From assembly GCF_000802305.1 (NCBI RefSeq), contig NZ_JTDK01000006.1, positions 62,001-126,000 on the forward strand: 64,000 nucleotides of DNA, in the 5' to 3' direction. The notes below the pieces were generated by a model that worked only from the letters and a program-made list of their open reading frames with translations, searched no databases and was not told the DNA's origin. Source of the DNA: Microbacterium mangrovi (lineage in GTDB: Bacteria; Actinomycetota; Actinomycetes; Actinomycetales; Microbacteriaceae). The translations under genes were made by a program, and so were the position numbers. This document shows, in pieces, positions 1 to 11,208 of this stretch (position 1 is its first letter; the number at the start of each line of letters is the position of its first letter).

Positions 1-1336
1 CTACTCGGCTCTGCTGGAGCGCCAGGGTGAGCAGTGGGTGCAGCCGCGGGTGGAGCGCACCCGCCGCGTGCTGGAGCTGCTCGACGACCCGCAGCGCACC
101 TACCGGGTCGTGCACGTCACCGGGACGAACGGCAAGACCTCGACCAGCCGGATGATCGAGAGCCTCATCCGCGCCCACGGGCTGCGGACGGGCCTGTTCA
201 CGAGCCCGCACCTGCAGCGGTTCACGGAGCGCATCATGATCGACGGCGCGCCCGTCGAGGATGCCGCCGTCGCCGATGCGTGGGACGAGATCCTCCCGTT
301 CGTGGAGCTCGTCGACGCCGAGCTCGCCGCGGCCGGCGACGCCCGGCTCACCTTCTTCGAGGTGCTCACCGTGCTCGCGTTCGTGGTCGCGGCCGACGCA
401 CCGGTCGACGTCCTCGTGCTGGAGGTCGGGATGGGCGGCGCGTGGGACTCCACGAACACGGCCGACGGCGACGTGGCGGTCTTCGCCCCGATCGACATCG
501 ATCACGCGGACCGCCTCGGAGACACGATCGCCGAGATCGCCGGCGTGAAGGCGGGCATCATCAAGGACGGCGCGGCCGTCGTCTCGTCCCGGCAGGATGC
601 CGCGGCCGAGCAGGTGCTGCGCGCCGCGGCCGCCGCGCGCGGCGCGTCGATCGCCTTCGAGGGCGAGGGATTCGCCCTCGCCGAGCAGCGCCTCGCGGTC
701 GGCGGACAGCAGCTGCGCGTGCGCGGCCTCGCCGGCAGCTACGACGACGTCTATCTGCCTCTGTACGGCGCCCACCAGGGCTTCAACGCGGCACTCGCGA
801 TCGCCGCGGTCGAGGCGCTGATCGGCGGCGCGAGCCAGCCGATCACCGGCGACGTGCTCGCCGAGGGCCTCGGGCAGGTGCTCTCGCCCGGACGACTCCA
901 GCTGCTCGGCACCGAGCCGACCGTGCTCGTCGACGCCGCGCATAACCCGCACGGCGCCCGCGCGCTTGTGACCGCGCTGCGCGAGTCGTTCGACTTCGAC
1001 GAGTGGGGGGTGGTGCTGGGCGTCCTCGCCGACAAGGATGCCGCCGGCATCCTCCGCGAGCTGGCACCGGTCGCGGCGCATGTGTTCGCCACCGCGCCCG
1101 ATTCGGAGCGCGCGAACGACGCCGACCGCATCGCCGACCTCGCCGAGGCGGCGGAGCTGCCGGTCACGGTGCACCGCGATCTCGCCGACGCGGCCGACGC
1201 CGCCCGGGCGTGGGCCGCGCAGGGTCAGGAGGCGCCGCACCGGCGCGCGGTGATCATCGCCGGGTCGGTGGTGCTCGCCGGCGAGGCTGTGGCCCTGTCG
1301 GCATCCGAGGACTGGAAGGCGGGGTACGAGTCGTGA
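1..1336 (+). CDS. folC: Bifunctional folylpolyglutamate synthase / dihydrofolate synthase, 5' end cut by the window
   Basis: Adds glutamate to dihydropteroate and tetrahydrofolates in the cytoplasm. The reading frame is open from base 2 with no start in the window, so the N-terminus is missing. The P-loop HVTGTNGKTSTSRM is followed by LFTSPHLQRF, then the Mur-ligase motifs EVGMGGAWDSTN and DIDHADRLG, and VDAAHNPHGA in the C-terminal ligase domain. These are the family's nucleotide and folate binding elements. The stop overlaps the GTG of the next gene (GTGA), so the two are probably translationally coupled. I am sure of the family; which of the two activities dominates cannot be read from sequence. 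Confidence 0.95.
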   Translation, partial: YSALLERQGEQWVQPRVERTRRVLELLDDPQRTYRVVHVTGTNGKTSTSRMIESLIRAHGLRTGLFTSPHLQRFTERIMIDGAPVEDAAVADAWDEILPFVELVDAELAAAGDARLTFFEVLTVLAFVVAADAPVDVLVLEVGMGGAWDSTNTADGDVAVFAPIDIDHADRLGDTIAEIAGVKAGIIKDGAAVVSSRQDAAAEQVLRAAAAARGASIAFEGEGFALAEQRLAVGGQQLRVRGLAGSYDDVYLPLYGAHQGFNAALAIAAVEALIGGASQPITGDVLAEGLGQVLSPGRLQLLGTEPTVLVDAAHNPHGARALVTALRESFDFDEWGVVLGVLADKDAAGILRELAPVAAHVFATAPDSERANDADRIADLAEAAELPVTVHRDLADAADAARAWAAQGQEAPHRRAVIIAGSVVLAGEAVALSASEDWKAGYES

Positions 1337-1767
1337 CCGAGGCGAACTCCGCGGCCTCGGGCGCCGAGCCGCCGGTCCCGGCCCGCAAGCCGCGCCGTCA
1401 GCGTGGTGCTGCCGAATCGCTCGGCCAGGTGGTGCTGGGCGCCGAGGCGCTCATCATGTTCCTCGCCGGCCTCGTCATCTACGGCCTGAAGGCGCTGCCT
1501 GCACCCATCGCCCCGTGGTGGGGGATCATCGTCGGGATCGTCCTGGCGGTGCTGATGCTCGTGGTCTCCGGCCTGACGCGCTATCGGTGGGGGATCGTCC
1601 TGGGCTGGGCCCTGCAGGTCGTGGTGGCCCTCTGCGCCTTCCTCGTGCCCGCGATGCTCATCGTGGCGCTGATTTTCGGCGCCATGTACGGATATGGGAC
1701 CATCAAGGGAGCGTCACTGGACCGGCGCAACGCCCGAATCTTGCGCGAATCCGCGAACGGAGACTGA
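1333..1767 (+). CDS. DUF4233 small membrane protein
   Basis: A 144-residue protein starting at a GTG that overlaps the folC stop. After a basic, Pro/Ala-rich N-terminus of about 35 residues it has three to four hydrophobic segments (around 38-57, 62-80, 85-118) with the motif SGLTRYRWG between them. DUF4233 proteins sit between folC and ndk in many actinobacteria, which is the position here, but their role is unknown. Only 3 bases separate it from ndk, so all three genes are likely on one transcript. Confidence 0.85.
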   Translation: MTEANSAASGAEPPVPARKPRRQRGAAESLGQVVLGAEALIMFLAGLVIYGLKALPAPIAPWWGIIVGIVLAVLMLVVSGLTRYRWGIVLGWALQVVVALCAFLVPAMLIVALIFGAMYGYGTIKGASLDRRNARILRESANGD

Positions 1768-1770
1768 CCC

Positions 1771-2187
1771 ATGGCCACCGAACAGACCCTCGTCCTCGTC
1801 AAGCCCGACGGTGTGGCCCGCGGCTTGACGGGCGCGATCCTCGCCCGCATCGAGGCGAAGGGATACTCCCTCGTCGACATCAAGCTCGTGGAACCCGACC
1901 GCGAGGTCCTCGAGAAGCACTACGCCGAGCACGCCGGCAAGCCGTTCTACGAGCCCCTCGTGGAGTTCATGATGTCCGGCCCGTCGGTCGCCATCCGTCT
2001 CGCCGGCAACCGCGTGATCGAAGGCTTCCGGTCGCTCGCGGGCACCACCGACCCGACGACCGCCGCGCCCGGCACGATCCGCGGCGATCTCGGCCGGGAC
2101 TGGGGCCTGCCGGTGCAGCAGAACCTCGTGCACGGCTCGGACAGCGCCGAGTCGGCGGCACGAGAGCTCGGCATCTGGTTCGGCTGA
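1771..2187 (+). CDS. ndk: Nucleoside diphosphate kinase
   Basis: Transfers the gamma phosphate from ATP to nucleoside diphosphates through a phosphohistidine. The 138-residue length is normal. Visible features are the N-terminal TLVLVKPDGVARG, the Kpn-loop region and GTTDPTTAAPGTIRGDLG. The active-site His lies in NLVHGSDS near residue 118. The ATG is preceded by GGAGACTGACCC, giving a good ribosome binding site. A strong hairpin follows. Confidence 0.97.
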   Translation: MATEQTLVLVKPDGVARGLTGAILARIEAKGYSLVDIKLVEPDREVLEKHYAEHAGKPFYEPLVEFMMSGPSVAIRLAGNRVIEGFRSLAGTTDPTTAAPGTIRGDLGRDWGLPVQQNLVHGSDSAESAARELGIWFG

Positions 2188-2206
2188 GTCGCCCTTCCCT
2201 CTGCGA

Positions 2207-2235
2207 ACAGACCCTCGCTTTCGGCGGGGGTCTGT
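2207..2235. terminator. Bidirectional rho-independent-type hairpin between ndk and the VKOR gene
   Basis: ACAGACCCTCGC and GCGGGGGTCTGT form a 12-bp stem with one G-U pair around a 5-base loop. It lies between two convergent genes and can serve both. There is no clear U-run on either side, as is common for actinobacterial terminators. Confidence 0.7.
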
Positions 2236-2257
2236 CCGTCTCTGCAGGCGGGTGGGC

Positions 2258-2890
2258 TCAGAAGAACGTGCCGAGGACGTTCAGGTGCAGCTGCGCGGCG
2301 CCGAAGATGATCAGGTAGCCCAGCACGGCCAGCAGCACGATCCACGGCGCCAGGACGTCGCCGACGCGTTTCAGGGCCCGTCCGCCGATGCCGGCGCGGA
2401 GGTTGCGGACGGTGACGCCGAGGAACATCGGGATGGTCACGAAGTACACGAGCGAGCACCACGGGCACAGGGTGCCGATGTCGAAGATGCTCTCGAACGC
2501 GAGCCAGAACACGAACGCGATCGCGAAGAGCATGCCGGCGTTGAAGGTCCACCAGAACCACGCCGCGAAGCGCGCGCGGGCGAGCAATGCCGCGCCGACG
2601 ACGATGGGTGCCGGATACGTCATGAGGCCGAGGATCGGGTTGGGGAAGCCGAAGACGCTGCCCTGCCACGAGTTGATGTTCTTGCCGCACTGCACGATCG
2701 AATTGACGTTGCACGTCAGAGCGATCTCCGGATGCTTCAGCAGATTGATGTCGTCCATGGTCAGCTGGAACGCGGCCAGGAGGCCGAGGGCGCCGCCGAC
2801 GATGAGCACGATCGCCAGGACGGTGTGGGTGCCCGGGGGCGCGGATGCCGCGGGAGGCGTGGACTCGGACTCGGTCGTGGTGTCGGCCAT
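2258..2890 (-). CDS. Vitamin K epoxide reductase family membrane protein
   Basis: A 210-residue polytopic membrane protein with about five hydrophobic segments. The paired cysteines expected of VKOR homologues are present: C60 and C68 in CNVNSIVQC, and the CPWC redox motif at 142-145. Bacterial VKORs reoxidise a DsbA-like partner using quinone and so drive disulfide formation outside the membrane; no DsbA-like gene is next to this one. I chose the ATG giving MADTTTES because the frame upstream is basic, low-complexity shadow sequence. It is transcribed divergently from rne. Confidence 0.9.
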   Translation of the reverse strand: MADTTTESESTPPAASAPPGTHTVLAIVLIVGGALGLLAAFQLTMDDINLLKHPEIALTCNVNSIVQCGKNINSWQGSVFGFPNPILGLMTYPAPIVVGAALLARARFAAWFWWTFNAGMLFAIAFVFWLAFESIFDIGTLCPWCSLVYFVTIPMFLGVTVRNLRAGIGGRALKRVGDVLAPWIVLLAVLGYLIIFGAAQLHLNVLGTFF

Positions 2891-2968
2891 GACTCGGATT
2901 ATGGCATCCCGCCGTAAGCCGAAACCCACCCGGATGCCTCCGCTTCGCGGATATCGCCCGGTTGGTGC

Positions 2969-3162
2969 GATAATGGAGCGGATGCAGCCCCGGCGACGCC
3001 GAGGCCGCGTCGAGAGACTTTCGGGCGTGAAACGCCCAATGCAGTCCGAGCGAACCCGCCGACTGCAGACCGTGAGAATTCGCGGGGCCGCCTCGCCGAG
3101 CGAGGTGCTCCGCACGAGATTTCGCCGGGCGACGCACGGTGTCGCCCGCAGGAAGAGCACCG
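2969..3162 (+). promoter_or_regulatory. Probable rne promoter and about 180-base 5' leader
   Basis: A -10 like hexamer GATAAT lies at 2969-2974; the -35 is weak. The leader that would follow contains GGGCG/CGCCC and, just before the ribosome binding site, an 8-bp stem CGGGCGAC/GTCGCCCG (3126-3133 with 3141-3148). AGGAAGA (about 3149-3155) sits directly 3' of this stem, followed by the GTG at 3163. Long structured leaders are known to mediate RNase E autoregulation in enterobacteria; here that is inference. Confidence 0.4.
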
Positions 3163-5616
3163 GTGACGGTTGATGAGATCCCCACGAACCGAGACGAGCA
3201 GCCGGGCGCGGACGCCGATCTGACGCCCCTTCCGGCGCCGGAGCAGGATGCCGCGACCCCCGAGGACGCCCCGGAGGCATCCCCGGCCGAGGCCGTCGGC
3301 GACGCTCCGGTCGAGCAGCCCGCCGAGGAGGCGGCCGCTGACGAGGCACCCGAGGCATCGGAAGAGTCCGAGAACACCGAGGAGACCGGCCCCGCCGAGT
3401 CCGAGGCGTCCGCGGAGCCGGGTCCGGCCGCCGAATCGGACGCTCCCGTCGCCGAGACCGAGCAGTCCGTCGTGCCCGAGGCCGAGCCTGCCGGATCGGC
3501 CGAGCCCGAGCAGACCGCACCGGCCCGGCCCGAGGCCGAGCAGGCTCCGTCGGCCGAGTCCGAGCAGCCGGCGTCGACCGAGCCCGTGACCGCGGTGTCC
3601 CTCGGCCTGCTGCCGGCCGAGTTCGTCTCGTCGGTGTCGACGGCCCTGCACTTCTACGCTCCCGAGGTGCTGCCGCTCCCGGTCCGCCCCGAGCGCGAAG
3701 AGGCCTCCGAGCCGGCGCAGAGCAGCTCCCGGCGCCGTCGCCGGCGCGGTGAGAGCCGCGACGAGGCGCCCGAGGAGTCGCCCGCTCCGCGCAAGCGCCA
3801 GCGCGCGGTCGAATTGATCACCGAGCCGCAGCGCATCAAGGGCTCCACTCGCCTCGAGGCCAAGAAGCAGCGTCGTCGCGACGGTCGCGAGGCCGGCCGG
3901 CGGCGTCCCGTCGTGACCGAGGCGGAGTTCCTCGCGCGCCGCGAGGCCGTCGACCGGGTGATGGTCGTGCGGTCGAAGAACGGCCGCATCCAGATCGCGG
4001 TCCTCGAAGACAACGTGCTCGTGGAGCACTACGTCGCCCGCAGCCAGGATGCGTCGCTGATCGGCAACGTGTACCTCGGCCGCGTGCAGAACGTGCTTCC
4101 GAGCATGGAGGCCGCCTTCGTCGACATCGGACGCGGCCGCAACGCGGTGCTGTACTCCGGCGAGGTCGACTGGGATGCCGTCGAGACCGGCAACCAGCCC
4201 CGTCGCATCGAGCTGGCCCTCAAGTCCGGCGACAAGGTGCTCGTGCAGGTCACGAAGGACCCGGTCGGCCACAAGGGCGCGCGTCTGACCAGCCAGATCT
4301 CGCTCCCGGGCCGCTACCTCGTGTACGTTCCGGGCGGGGCGATGAACGGCATCTCGCGCAAGCTCCCCGACACCGAGCGCGCACGTCTCAAGAAGATCCT
4401 CAAGGAGGTTCTTCCGGAGTCGTCGGGCGTCATCGTCCGCACCGCGGCGGAGGGCGCGACCGAGGAGCAGCTCACGCGCGACGTGCAGCGGCTCACGTCG
4501 CAGTGGGAGCACATCAGCAAGGCGGTGGCATCCACCCCCGCGCCCACGCTGCTGCACTCCGAGCCCGACCTGCTCGTCAAGATCGTCCGTGATGTCTTCA
4601 ACGAGGACTTCACGAAGATGCTCATCCAGGGCGAGGACGCCCAGCACACCATCGAGAAGTACCTCGAGGCCGTGGCGCCCGACCTGCTCGAGCGCGTGGA
4701 GCGCTACGAGGCCGACAACGACCCGTTCGACGCGTATCGCATCACCGAGCAGATCGAGAAGGCGCTCGACCGCAAGGTGTGGCTCCCGTCGGGCGGTTCG
4801 CTCGTCATCGACCGCACCGAGGCGATGACCGTCGTCGACGTCAACACGGGCAAGTTCGTCGGCACCGGCGGCAACCTCGAAGAGACGGTGACGAAGAACA
4901 ACCTGGAGGCGGCCGAAGAGATCGTCCGGCAGCTGCGTCTCCGCGACATCGGCGGCATCATCGTCGTCGACTTCATCGACATGGTGCTGGAGTCCAACCG
5001 CGACCTGGTGCTGCGCCGGCTCATCGAATGCCTGAGCCGTGACCGCACGAAGCACCAGGTGGCCGAGGTCACCTCGCTCGGCCTCGTGCAGATGACCCGC
5101 AAGAAGCTCGGCCTGGGCCTCCTGGAGACCTTCAGCGAGCAGTGCGAGGTGTGCGCGGGCCGCGGCATCATCGTGCACCACGACCCGCTCGTGAAGCACC
5201 GTTCGGCGCAGGCCCAGCAGTCCGGCAACGGCTCGTCGTCGCGCCGCGGCGGCAACCGCCAGCCGCAGCCGTCGAGCCAGCCGTCCGGCGGCGCCCACGG
5301 CATCCCGGAAGGGGCGAAGTCCGCGCTCGCGCAGATCGCCGCATCGACCCTGCACCACGAGGAGCAGCCGACGCAGGCGCAGCCCTCGATGCTTCCGCTG
5401 CCCGAGCTGGATGCCCCGGCCGAGAAGCCGGCCGAGCGCACCAAGAAGCGGCGCAAGAAGTCCGACGCGTCGTCGCCGAAGACCGAGAAGGAGCTGCTGC
5501 TCGACTCGGTGCTCAGCGCGCTGCCGGAGCCGAAGGCTCCGGGCCAGGGCCGGGCCCGGCGTCGCGTGACGACGGCGGCGCTGACCCCGACCCCGATCGT
5601 GGTCGACGAGTCCTGA
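3163..5616 (+). CDS. rne: Ribonuclease E/G family endoribonuclease
   Basis: Processes and degrades RNA in the cytoplasm. It has 817 residues from the GTG at 3163, chosen because AGGAAGA precedes it, while a GTG at 3139 lies in a hairpin loop. Roughly residues 1-215 are an acidic Glu/Ala/Pro-rich extension turning Arg-rich (SSRRRRRRGESR), as in actinobacterial RNase E. An S1 domain follows (GNVYLGRVQNVLPSMEAAFV). The catalytic region holds the aspartates of VVDVNTGKFVG and GGIIVVDFIDM, and the zinc-link CEVCAGRG. The tail is basic and Gln/Ser-rich, a likely RNA or protein contact region. Confidence 0.95.
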   Translation: MTVDEIPTNRDEQPGADADLTPLPAPEQDAATPEDAPEASPAEAVGDAPVEQPAEEAAADEAPEASEESENTEETGPAESEASAEPGPAAESDAPVAETEQSVVPEAEPAGSAEPEQTAPARPEAEQAPSAESEQPASTEPVTAVSLGLLPAEFVSSVSTALHFYAPEVLPLPVRPEREEASEPAQSSSRRRRRRGESRDEAPEESPAPRKRQRAVELITEPQRIKGSTRLEAKKQRRRDGREAGRRRPVVTEAEFLARREAVDRVMVVRSKNGRIQIAVLEDNVLVEHYVARSQDASLIGNVYLGRVQNVLPSMEAAFVDIGRGRNAVLYSGEVDWDAVETGNQPRRIELALKSGDKVLVQVTKDPVGHKGARLTSQISLPGRYLVYVPGGAMNGISRKLPDTERARLKKILKEVLPESSGVIVRTAAEGATEEQLTRDVQRLTSQWEHISKAVASTPAPTLLHSEPDLLVKIVRDVFNEDFTKMLIQGEDAQHTIEKYLEAVAPDLLERVERYEADNDPFDAYRITEQIEKALDRKVWLPSGGSLVIDRTEAMTVVDVNTGKFVGTGGNLEETVTKNNLEAAEEIVRQLRLRDIGGIIVVDFIDMVLESNRDLVLRRLIECLSRDRTKHQVAEVTSLGLVQMTRKKLGLGLLETFSEQCEVCAGRGIIVHHDPLVKHRSAQAQQSGNGSSSRRGGNRQPQPSSQPSGGAHGIPEGAKSALAQIAASTLHHEEQPTQAQPSMLPLPELDAPAEKPAERTKKRRKKSDASSPKTEKELLLDSVLSALPEPKAPGQGRARRRVTTAALTPTPIVVDES

Positions 5617-5628
5617 CCCGTCGATGCC

Positions 5629-5660
5629 CGACGACCCGGCGCTACGGCGTCGGGTCGTCG
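5629..5660. terminator. Hairpin terminator between convergent rne and the TMEM175-like gene
   Basis: CGACGACCCGGCG and CGTCGGGTCGTCG form a 13-bp stem with one G-U pair around the loop CTACGG. The right arm is also the last coding part of the minus-strand gene, whose Asp-rich C-terminus (DDDDPTP) it encodes. Confidence 0.6.
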
Positions 5661-6274
5661 TCGTCGGAGTCGGGGATCGCCGCGGCGGTGACGGCGGGGT
5701 GCGTCGCCAGGTAGCGCTCGACGCGGCGATCCGGGACGAGCCAGATCACCGCGACCGCGACGAACGGCACGAGACCGAGCCAGGGCGTGACGTACGCCAA
5801 GCCGATGCCGAGCAGGTAGAGCAGGGGCGAGATGACGCCCTTGACGTTGCGTCCGAACGCCTCCCGCAGCCGCTCGCCGCCCGGGCGCCGCGTGATCACC
5901 TGCTGGAGGACGTAGTACGCCACCCCGGCGGCCATCAGATTGAGGCCGTAGACCACGGTCGGCACCTGCGCCACGCGGGTCTCGGTGAGCCACGCCGTCG
6001 TGAACGGGTACAGCGACAGCCAGAACAGCAGGTGGAGGTTCGCCCACAGCACGCCGCCGCTCACGGGCGGGCGCAGCTGGAAGAGATGGTGGTGGTTGTT
6101 CCAGTAGATCCCGATGTAGACGAAGCTCAGCAGGTAGGTCAGCAGCCCGAGCCCCGACGTGTGGATCAGGTCTGCCCAGTGGGTTCCCGTCGGCACCGCG
6201 AGTCCGAGGACCATCACGGTGATGATGATCGCGAGCACGCCGTCGCTGAACGCCTCCAGGCGCCCGGAGGTCAT
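5642..6274 (-). CDS. TMEM175-like potassium channel family protein (DUF1211)
   Basis: A 210-residue protein with six hydrophobic segments in one repeat. The family signature RLEAFSDGVLAIIIT is at residues 5-19 in the first helix, and YIGIYWNNHHHLF follows. Bacterial TMEM175 proteins form tetrameric K+-conducting channels. The C-terminus ends in an acidic DSDDDD tail that overlaps a terminator arm. Its ATG overlaps the stop of the upstream DUF4031 gene (ATGA), so the two are co-translated. Ion selectivity cannot be judged here. Confidence 0.85.
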   Translation of the reverse strand: MTSGRLEAFSDGVLAIIITVMVLGLAVPTGTHWADLIHTSGLGLLTYLLSFVYIGIYWNNHHHLFQLRPPVSGGVLWANLHLLFWLSLYPFTTAWLTETRVAQVPTVVYGLNLMAAGVAYYVLQQVITRRPGGERLREAFGRNVKGVISPLLYLLGIGLAYVTPWLGLVPFVAVAVIWLVPDRRVERYLATHPAVTAAAIPDSDDDDPTP

Positions 6275-6552
6275 CGGCGCGCCCCCTCGCGGCGCTCGCG
6301 TGCGGTCACGCGCAGCCCCGATGCGATGAGGCGGCGCACGAGTTCGTGCCCGTCCACCGGGGTCGCCCCGGCGGAGACCAGGCGATCGTGAGCCTCGTCG
6401 GGGACGTCGTAGTGGTCGCGGTCGAAGGCGCGCGGAGGGATGCCGTTCGCCGCGGCGAACGCATGGAGCTCGGCGAGATTGTCGTCGGAGACGAGGTGCG
6501 CCCACAGGCGTCCGTGCGCGGGCCAGCGCGCGTCGTCGATCAACACGGTCAC
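6271..6552 (-). CDS. DUF4031 domain protein
   Basis: A compact 93-residue soluble protein beginning MTVLIDDARWPAHGRLWAHL and carrying FDRDHYDVPDEAHDRL, the recognisable DUF4031 pattern. No function is established for the family. It overlaps the TMEM175-like gene by four bases and probably shares its transcript. The intergenic region on its 5' side carries the rplU promoter on the other strand. Confidence 0.8.
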   Translation of the reverse strand: MTVLIDDARWPAHGRLWAHLVSDDNLAELHAFAAANGIPPRAFDRDHYDVPDEAHDRLVSAGATPVDGHELVRRLIASGLRVTARERREGARR

Positions 6553-6614
6553 GCGCCGATCCTACGCACGCGGCCGCCGGGGGAGGGCCTGCCCGACACG
6601 CGCCCGGGGCGCTT

Positions 6615-6643
6615 TTGCCAGTTCGGGCGGCATCCGGTAAAGT
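6615..6643 (+). promoter_or_regulatory. Strong promoter for rplU-rpmA
   Basis: TTGCCA (6615-6620) and TAAAGT (6638-6643) are separated by exactly 17 bases, the best sigma-70-type match I found in the window. Confidence 0.65.
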
Positions 6644-6649
6644 AGTCCC

Positions 6650-6799
6650 TTGGTGCACCGTGCCATCCGCCCCACTCGGATGCTGCGGGACATGCGAATC
6701 GCGCCCGCCATTGCGGTCCCTCTGCTGGCGTGCGAAGCAAGCACAGTCTTCCCGTGTGAATACGGAGCGGTCCCCGCTCCCCAACGAAACAGGTATGAA
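6650..6799 (+). promoter_or_regulatory. About 150-base untranslated leader of rplU, possibly structured
   Basis: From the predicted start of transcription to the rplU GTG there are about 150 bases. They contain a short hairpin GGAGCG/CGCTCC just before the ribosome binding region. Ribosomal protein operons often carry autoregulatory leaders, and L21 leaders are known in Firmicutes. I cannot match this one to a described family. Confidence 0.35.
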
Positions 6800-7108
6800 G
6801 TGGTTTACGCAGTAGTGCGCGCCGGTGGTCGGCAGGAGAAGGTCGAGGTCGGCACGGTTGTCGTTCTCGACCGTCAGAAGGCGAATGTGGGCGAGACCAT
6901 CGAGCTGCCCGCCGTGCTGTTCGTGGACGGCGACGCCGTCACGACCGACGCCGACAAGCTCGCGAAGGTCACCGTCACCGCCGAGGTCCTCGGTGAGGAG
7001 CGCGGCCCCAAGATCGTGATCCAGAAGTTCAAGAACAAGACCGGCTACAAGAAGCGCCAGGGCCACCGTCAGGACCTGACCCGCGTCAAGGTCACCGGAA
7101 TCAAGTAA
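6800..7108 (+). CDS. rplU: 50S ribosomal protein L21
   Basis: A 102-residue protein of normal length. The GTG start gives [18 protein letters not shown], the expected N-terminus. The family signature [20 protein letters not shown] is near the C-terminus and contacts 23S rRNA. An upstream frame extension to 6650 has no family similarity and is treated as leader. rpmA follows after 18 bases. Confidence 0.97.
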   Translation: MVYAVVRAGGRQEKVEVGTVVVLDRQKANVGETIELPAVLFVDGDAVTTDADKLAKVTVTAEVLGEERGPKIVIQKFKNKTGYKKRQGHRQDLTRVKVTGIK

Positions 7109-7126
7109 GTCACAGGAGACGTAGAG

Positions 7127-7381
7127 ATGGCACACAAAAAGGGCGCAAGCTCCACCCGTAACGGCCGCGACTCCAACGCCCAGCGACTCGGCGTGAAGCG
7201 CTTCGGCGGCCAGGTCGTCGGCGCCGGCGAGATCATCGTCCGCCAGCGCGGCACGCACTTCCACCCCGGCGCGAACGTCGGCCGTGGCGGCGACGACACG
7301 CTGTTCGCGCTTGCCGCGGGCGCGGTCGAGTTCGGCACGAAGGGCGGCCGCAAGGTCGTCAACGTGGTCGAGGCCGCGTAA
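7127..7381 (+). CDS. rpmA: 50S ribosomal protein L27
   Basis: An 84-residue protein beginning [20 protein letters not shown], the conserved N-terminus that reaches the peptidyl-transferase centre. [15 protein letters not shown] is also family-typical. There is no N-terminal propeptide of the Firmicute kind. ACAGGAGACGTAGAG precedes the ATG as ribosome binding site. It is followed by a very stable terminator. Confidence 0.97.
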   Translation: MAHKKGASSTRNGRDSNAQRLGVKRFGGQVVGAGEIIVRQRGTHFHPGANVGRGGDDTLFALAAGAVEFGTKGGRKVVNVVEAA

Positions 7382-7423
7382 GGCTTCGAGCAGGTCTCAG
7401 CCGCCGCAACGGCGGCCGAGTAG

Positions 7424-9837
<2,414 letters not shown>

Positions 9838-9841
9838 CCGG

Positions 9842-11137
9842 ATGAGCAGCACGACGACGGAGGCGACGGTCGCGACCCCGGAATCGGAGGCTCCGACGGC
9901 CGCCGAGCGGATGCGCCGCGCCAAAGAGGCGTCGCGGTCGGTCGGGCTCCTCTCCGACGCCCGCAAGCGCGAGGCGCTGCTCGCGATCGCAGACGCGATC
10001 GACGCGCACGCCGCCGAGGTGGTGGCCGCGAACGCCCTCGACCTCGAGCGCGGGCGCGAGAACGGCCTCTCCGACGGCCTGCTCGACCGGCTGACCCTGG
10101 ACGCCTCCCGCGTCGCCGCCCTCGCGGCCGCGGTGCGCGACGTGGCGGACCTGCCCGATCCGGTGGGCCGCATGCTCGACGAGCGCACGCTGCCCAACGG
10201 CATCCGCCTGCAGAAGGTCAGCGTTCCGTTCGGCGTGATCGGCTCGATCTACGAGGCCCGTCCCAACGTCACCGTCGACATCGCCGCCCTCGCCCTGCGC
10301 TCCGGCAACGCCGTGGTCCTGCGCGGCGGCAGTGCCGCGCTCGAGTCGAATCGCGCGCTCGTCGGTCTCATCCGCGGGGCGCTGAACGGCGTCGGCATCG
10401 ACCCCGAGGCCGTCCAGACCGTCGATGACTTCGGCCGCGACGGCGCGCGCGCCCTGATGGCCGCTCGCGGCGTGGTCGACGTGCTCGTCCCGCGCGGAAG
10501 CGCCCAGCTGATCGAGACGGTCGTCACCGAGTCCGCCGTGCCGGTGATCGAGACCGGAGCCGGTGTCGTGCACATCTTCCTCGACGCCTCCGCCCCGCTG
10601 GAGCGGTCGCGCGACATCGTCGTCAACGCGAAGGTGCAGCGCCCGAGCGTGTGCAACGCCGTCGAGACCGTGCTCGTGCATCAGGATGCCGCGGACCGCA
10701 TCGTGAGGCCGCTCGTTGCGGCGCTCCAGGATGCCGGGGTCGTCGTGCACGGGGACGCCGAGGTCGCGCGTCGCGCCGAGGGGGTCGTCCCCGCCGTCGC
10801 CGACGACTGGGCGACGGAGCACATGAGCCTCGAGCTGTCGATGCGGGTGGTGCCCGACCTCGACGACGCGCTCGACCACATCCGCCGCTACTCGACCCAC
10901 CACACCGAGTCGATCATCACCGACGACGAGGCCTCCGCGGAGCGCTTCCTCGCCGAGGTCGATTCGGCCGTCGTGATGGCGAACGCGTCCACGCGCTTCA
11001 CCGACGGAGGCGAGTTCGGATTCGGCGCCGAGGTCGGCATCTCGACGCAGAAGCTGCACGCCCGCGGCCCGATGGGCCTGCCCGAGCTGACGAGCACCAA
11101 GTGGCTCGCGCGCGGCACCGGGCAAGTCCGCCCCTGA
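9842..11137 (+). CDS. proA: Gamma-glutamyl phosphate reductase
   Basis: Reduces gamma-glutamyl phosphate to glutamate semialdehyde with NADPH, directly after the ProB step. The 431-residue protein shows PFGVIGSIYEARPNVTVDIA, RGGSAALESN and the catalytic cysteine in QRPSVCNAVETVLVH near residue 270. DGGEFGFGAEVGISTQKLHA marks the C-terminal part. A TAGACT hexamer at the end of proB could give it an extra promoter, but no good -35 is visible. Confidence 0.96.
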   Translation: MSSTTTEATVATPESEAPTAAERMRRAKEASRSVGLLSDARKREALLAIADAIDAHAAEVVAANALDLERGRENGLSDGLLDRLTLDASRVAALAAAVRDVADLPDPVGRMLDERTLPNGIRLQKVSVPFGVIGSIYEARPNVTVDIAALALRSGNAVVLRGGSAALESNRALVGLIRGALNGVGIDPEAVQTVDDFGRDGARALMAARGVVDVLVPRGSAQLIETVVTESAVPVIETGAGVVHIFLDASAPLERSRDIVVNAKVQRPSVCNAVETVLVHQDAADRIVRPLVAALQDAGVVVHGDAEVARRAEGVVPAVADDWATEHMSLELSMRVVPDLDDALDHIRRYSTHHTESIITDDEASAERFLAEVDSAVVMANASTRFTDGGEFGFGAEVGISTQKLHARGPMGLPELTSTKWLARGTGQVRP

Positions 11138-11208
11138 CGAACTACACTGAAAGCTCAGCGCGCCCCGCAACCGACGGTGAATGCGCTCATCTCTGAAACG
11201 GAGCACCG

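Noticed and set aside
2899..5358. Open frame of 819 codons antisense to rne, and similar long antisense frames at 44610-48194 and 33380-36025
   Set aside because: High-GC shadow frames: composition is Arg/Val/Leu/Asp biased, without motifs or start context, opposite to well-recognised genes.
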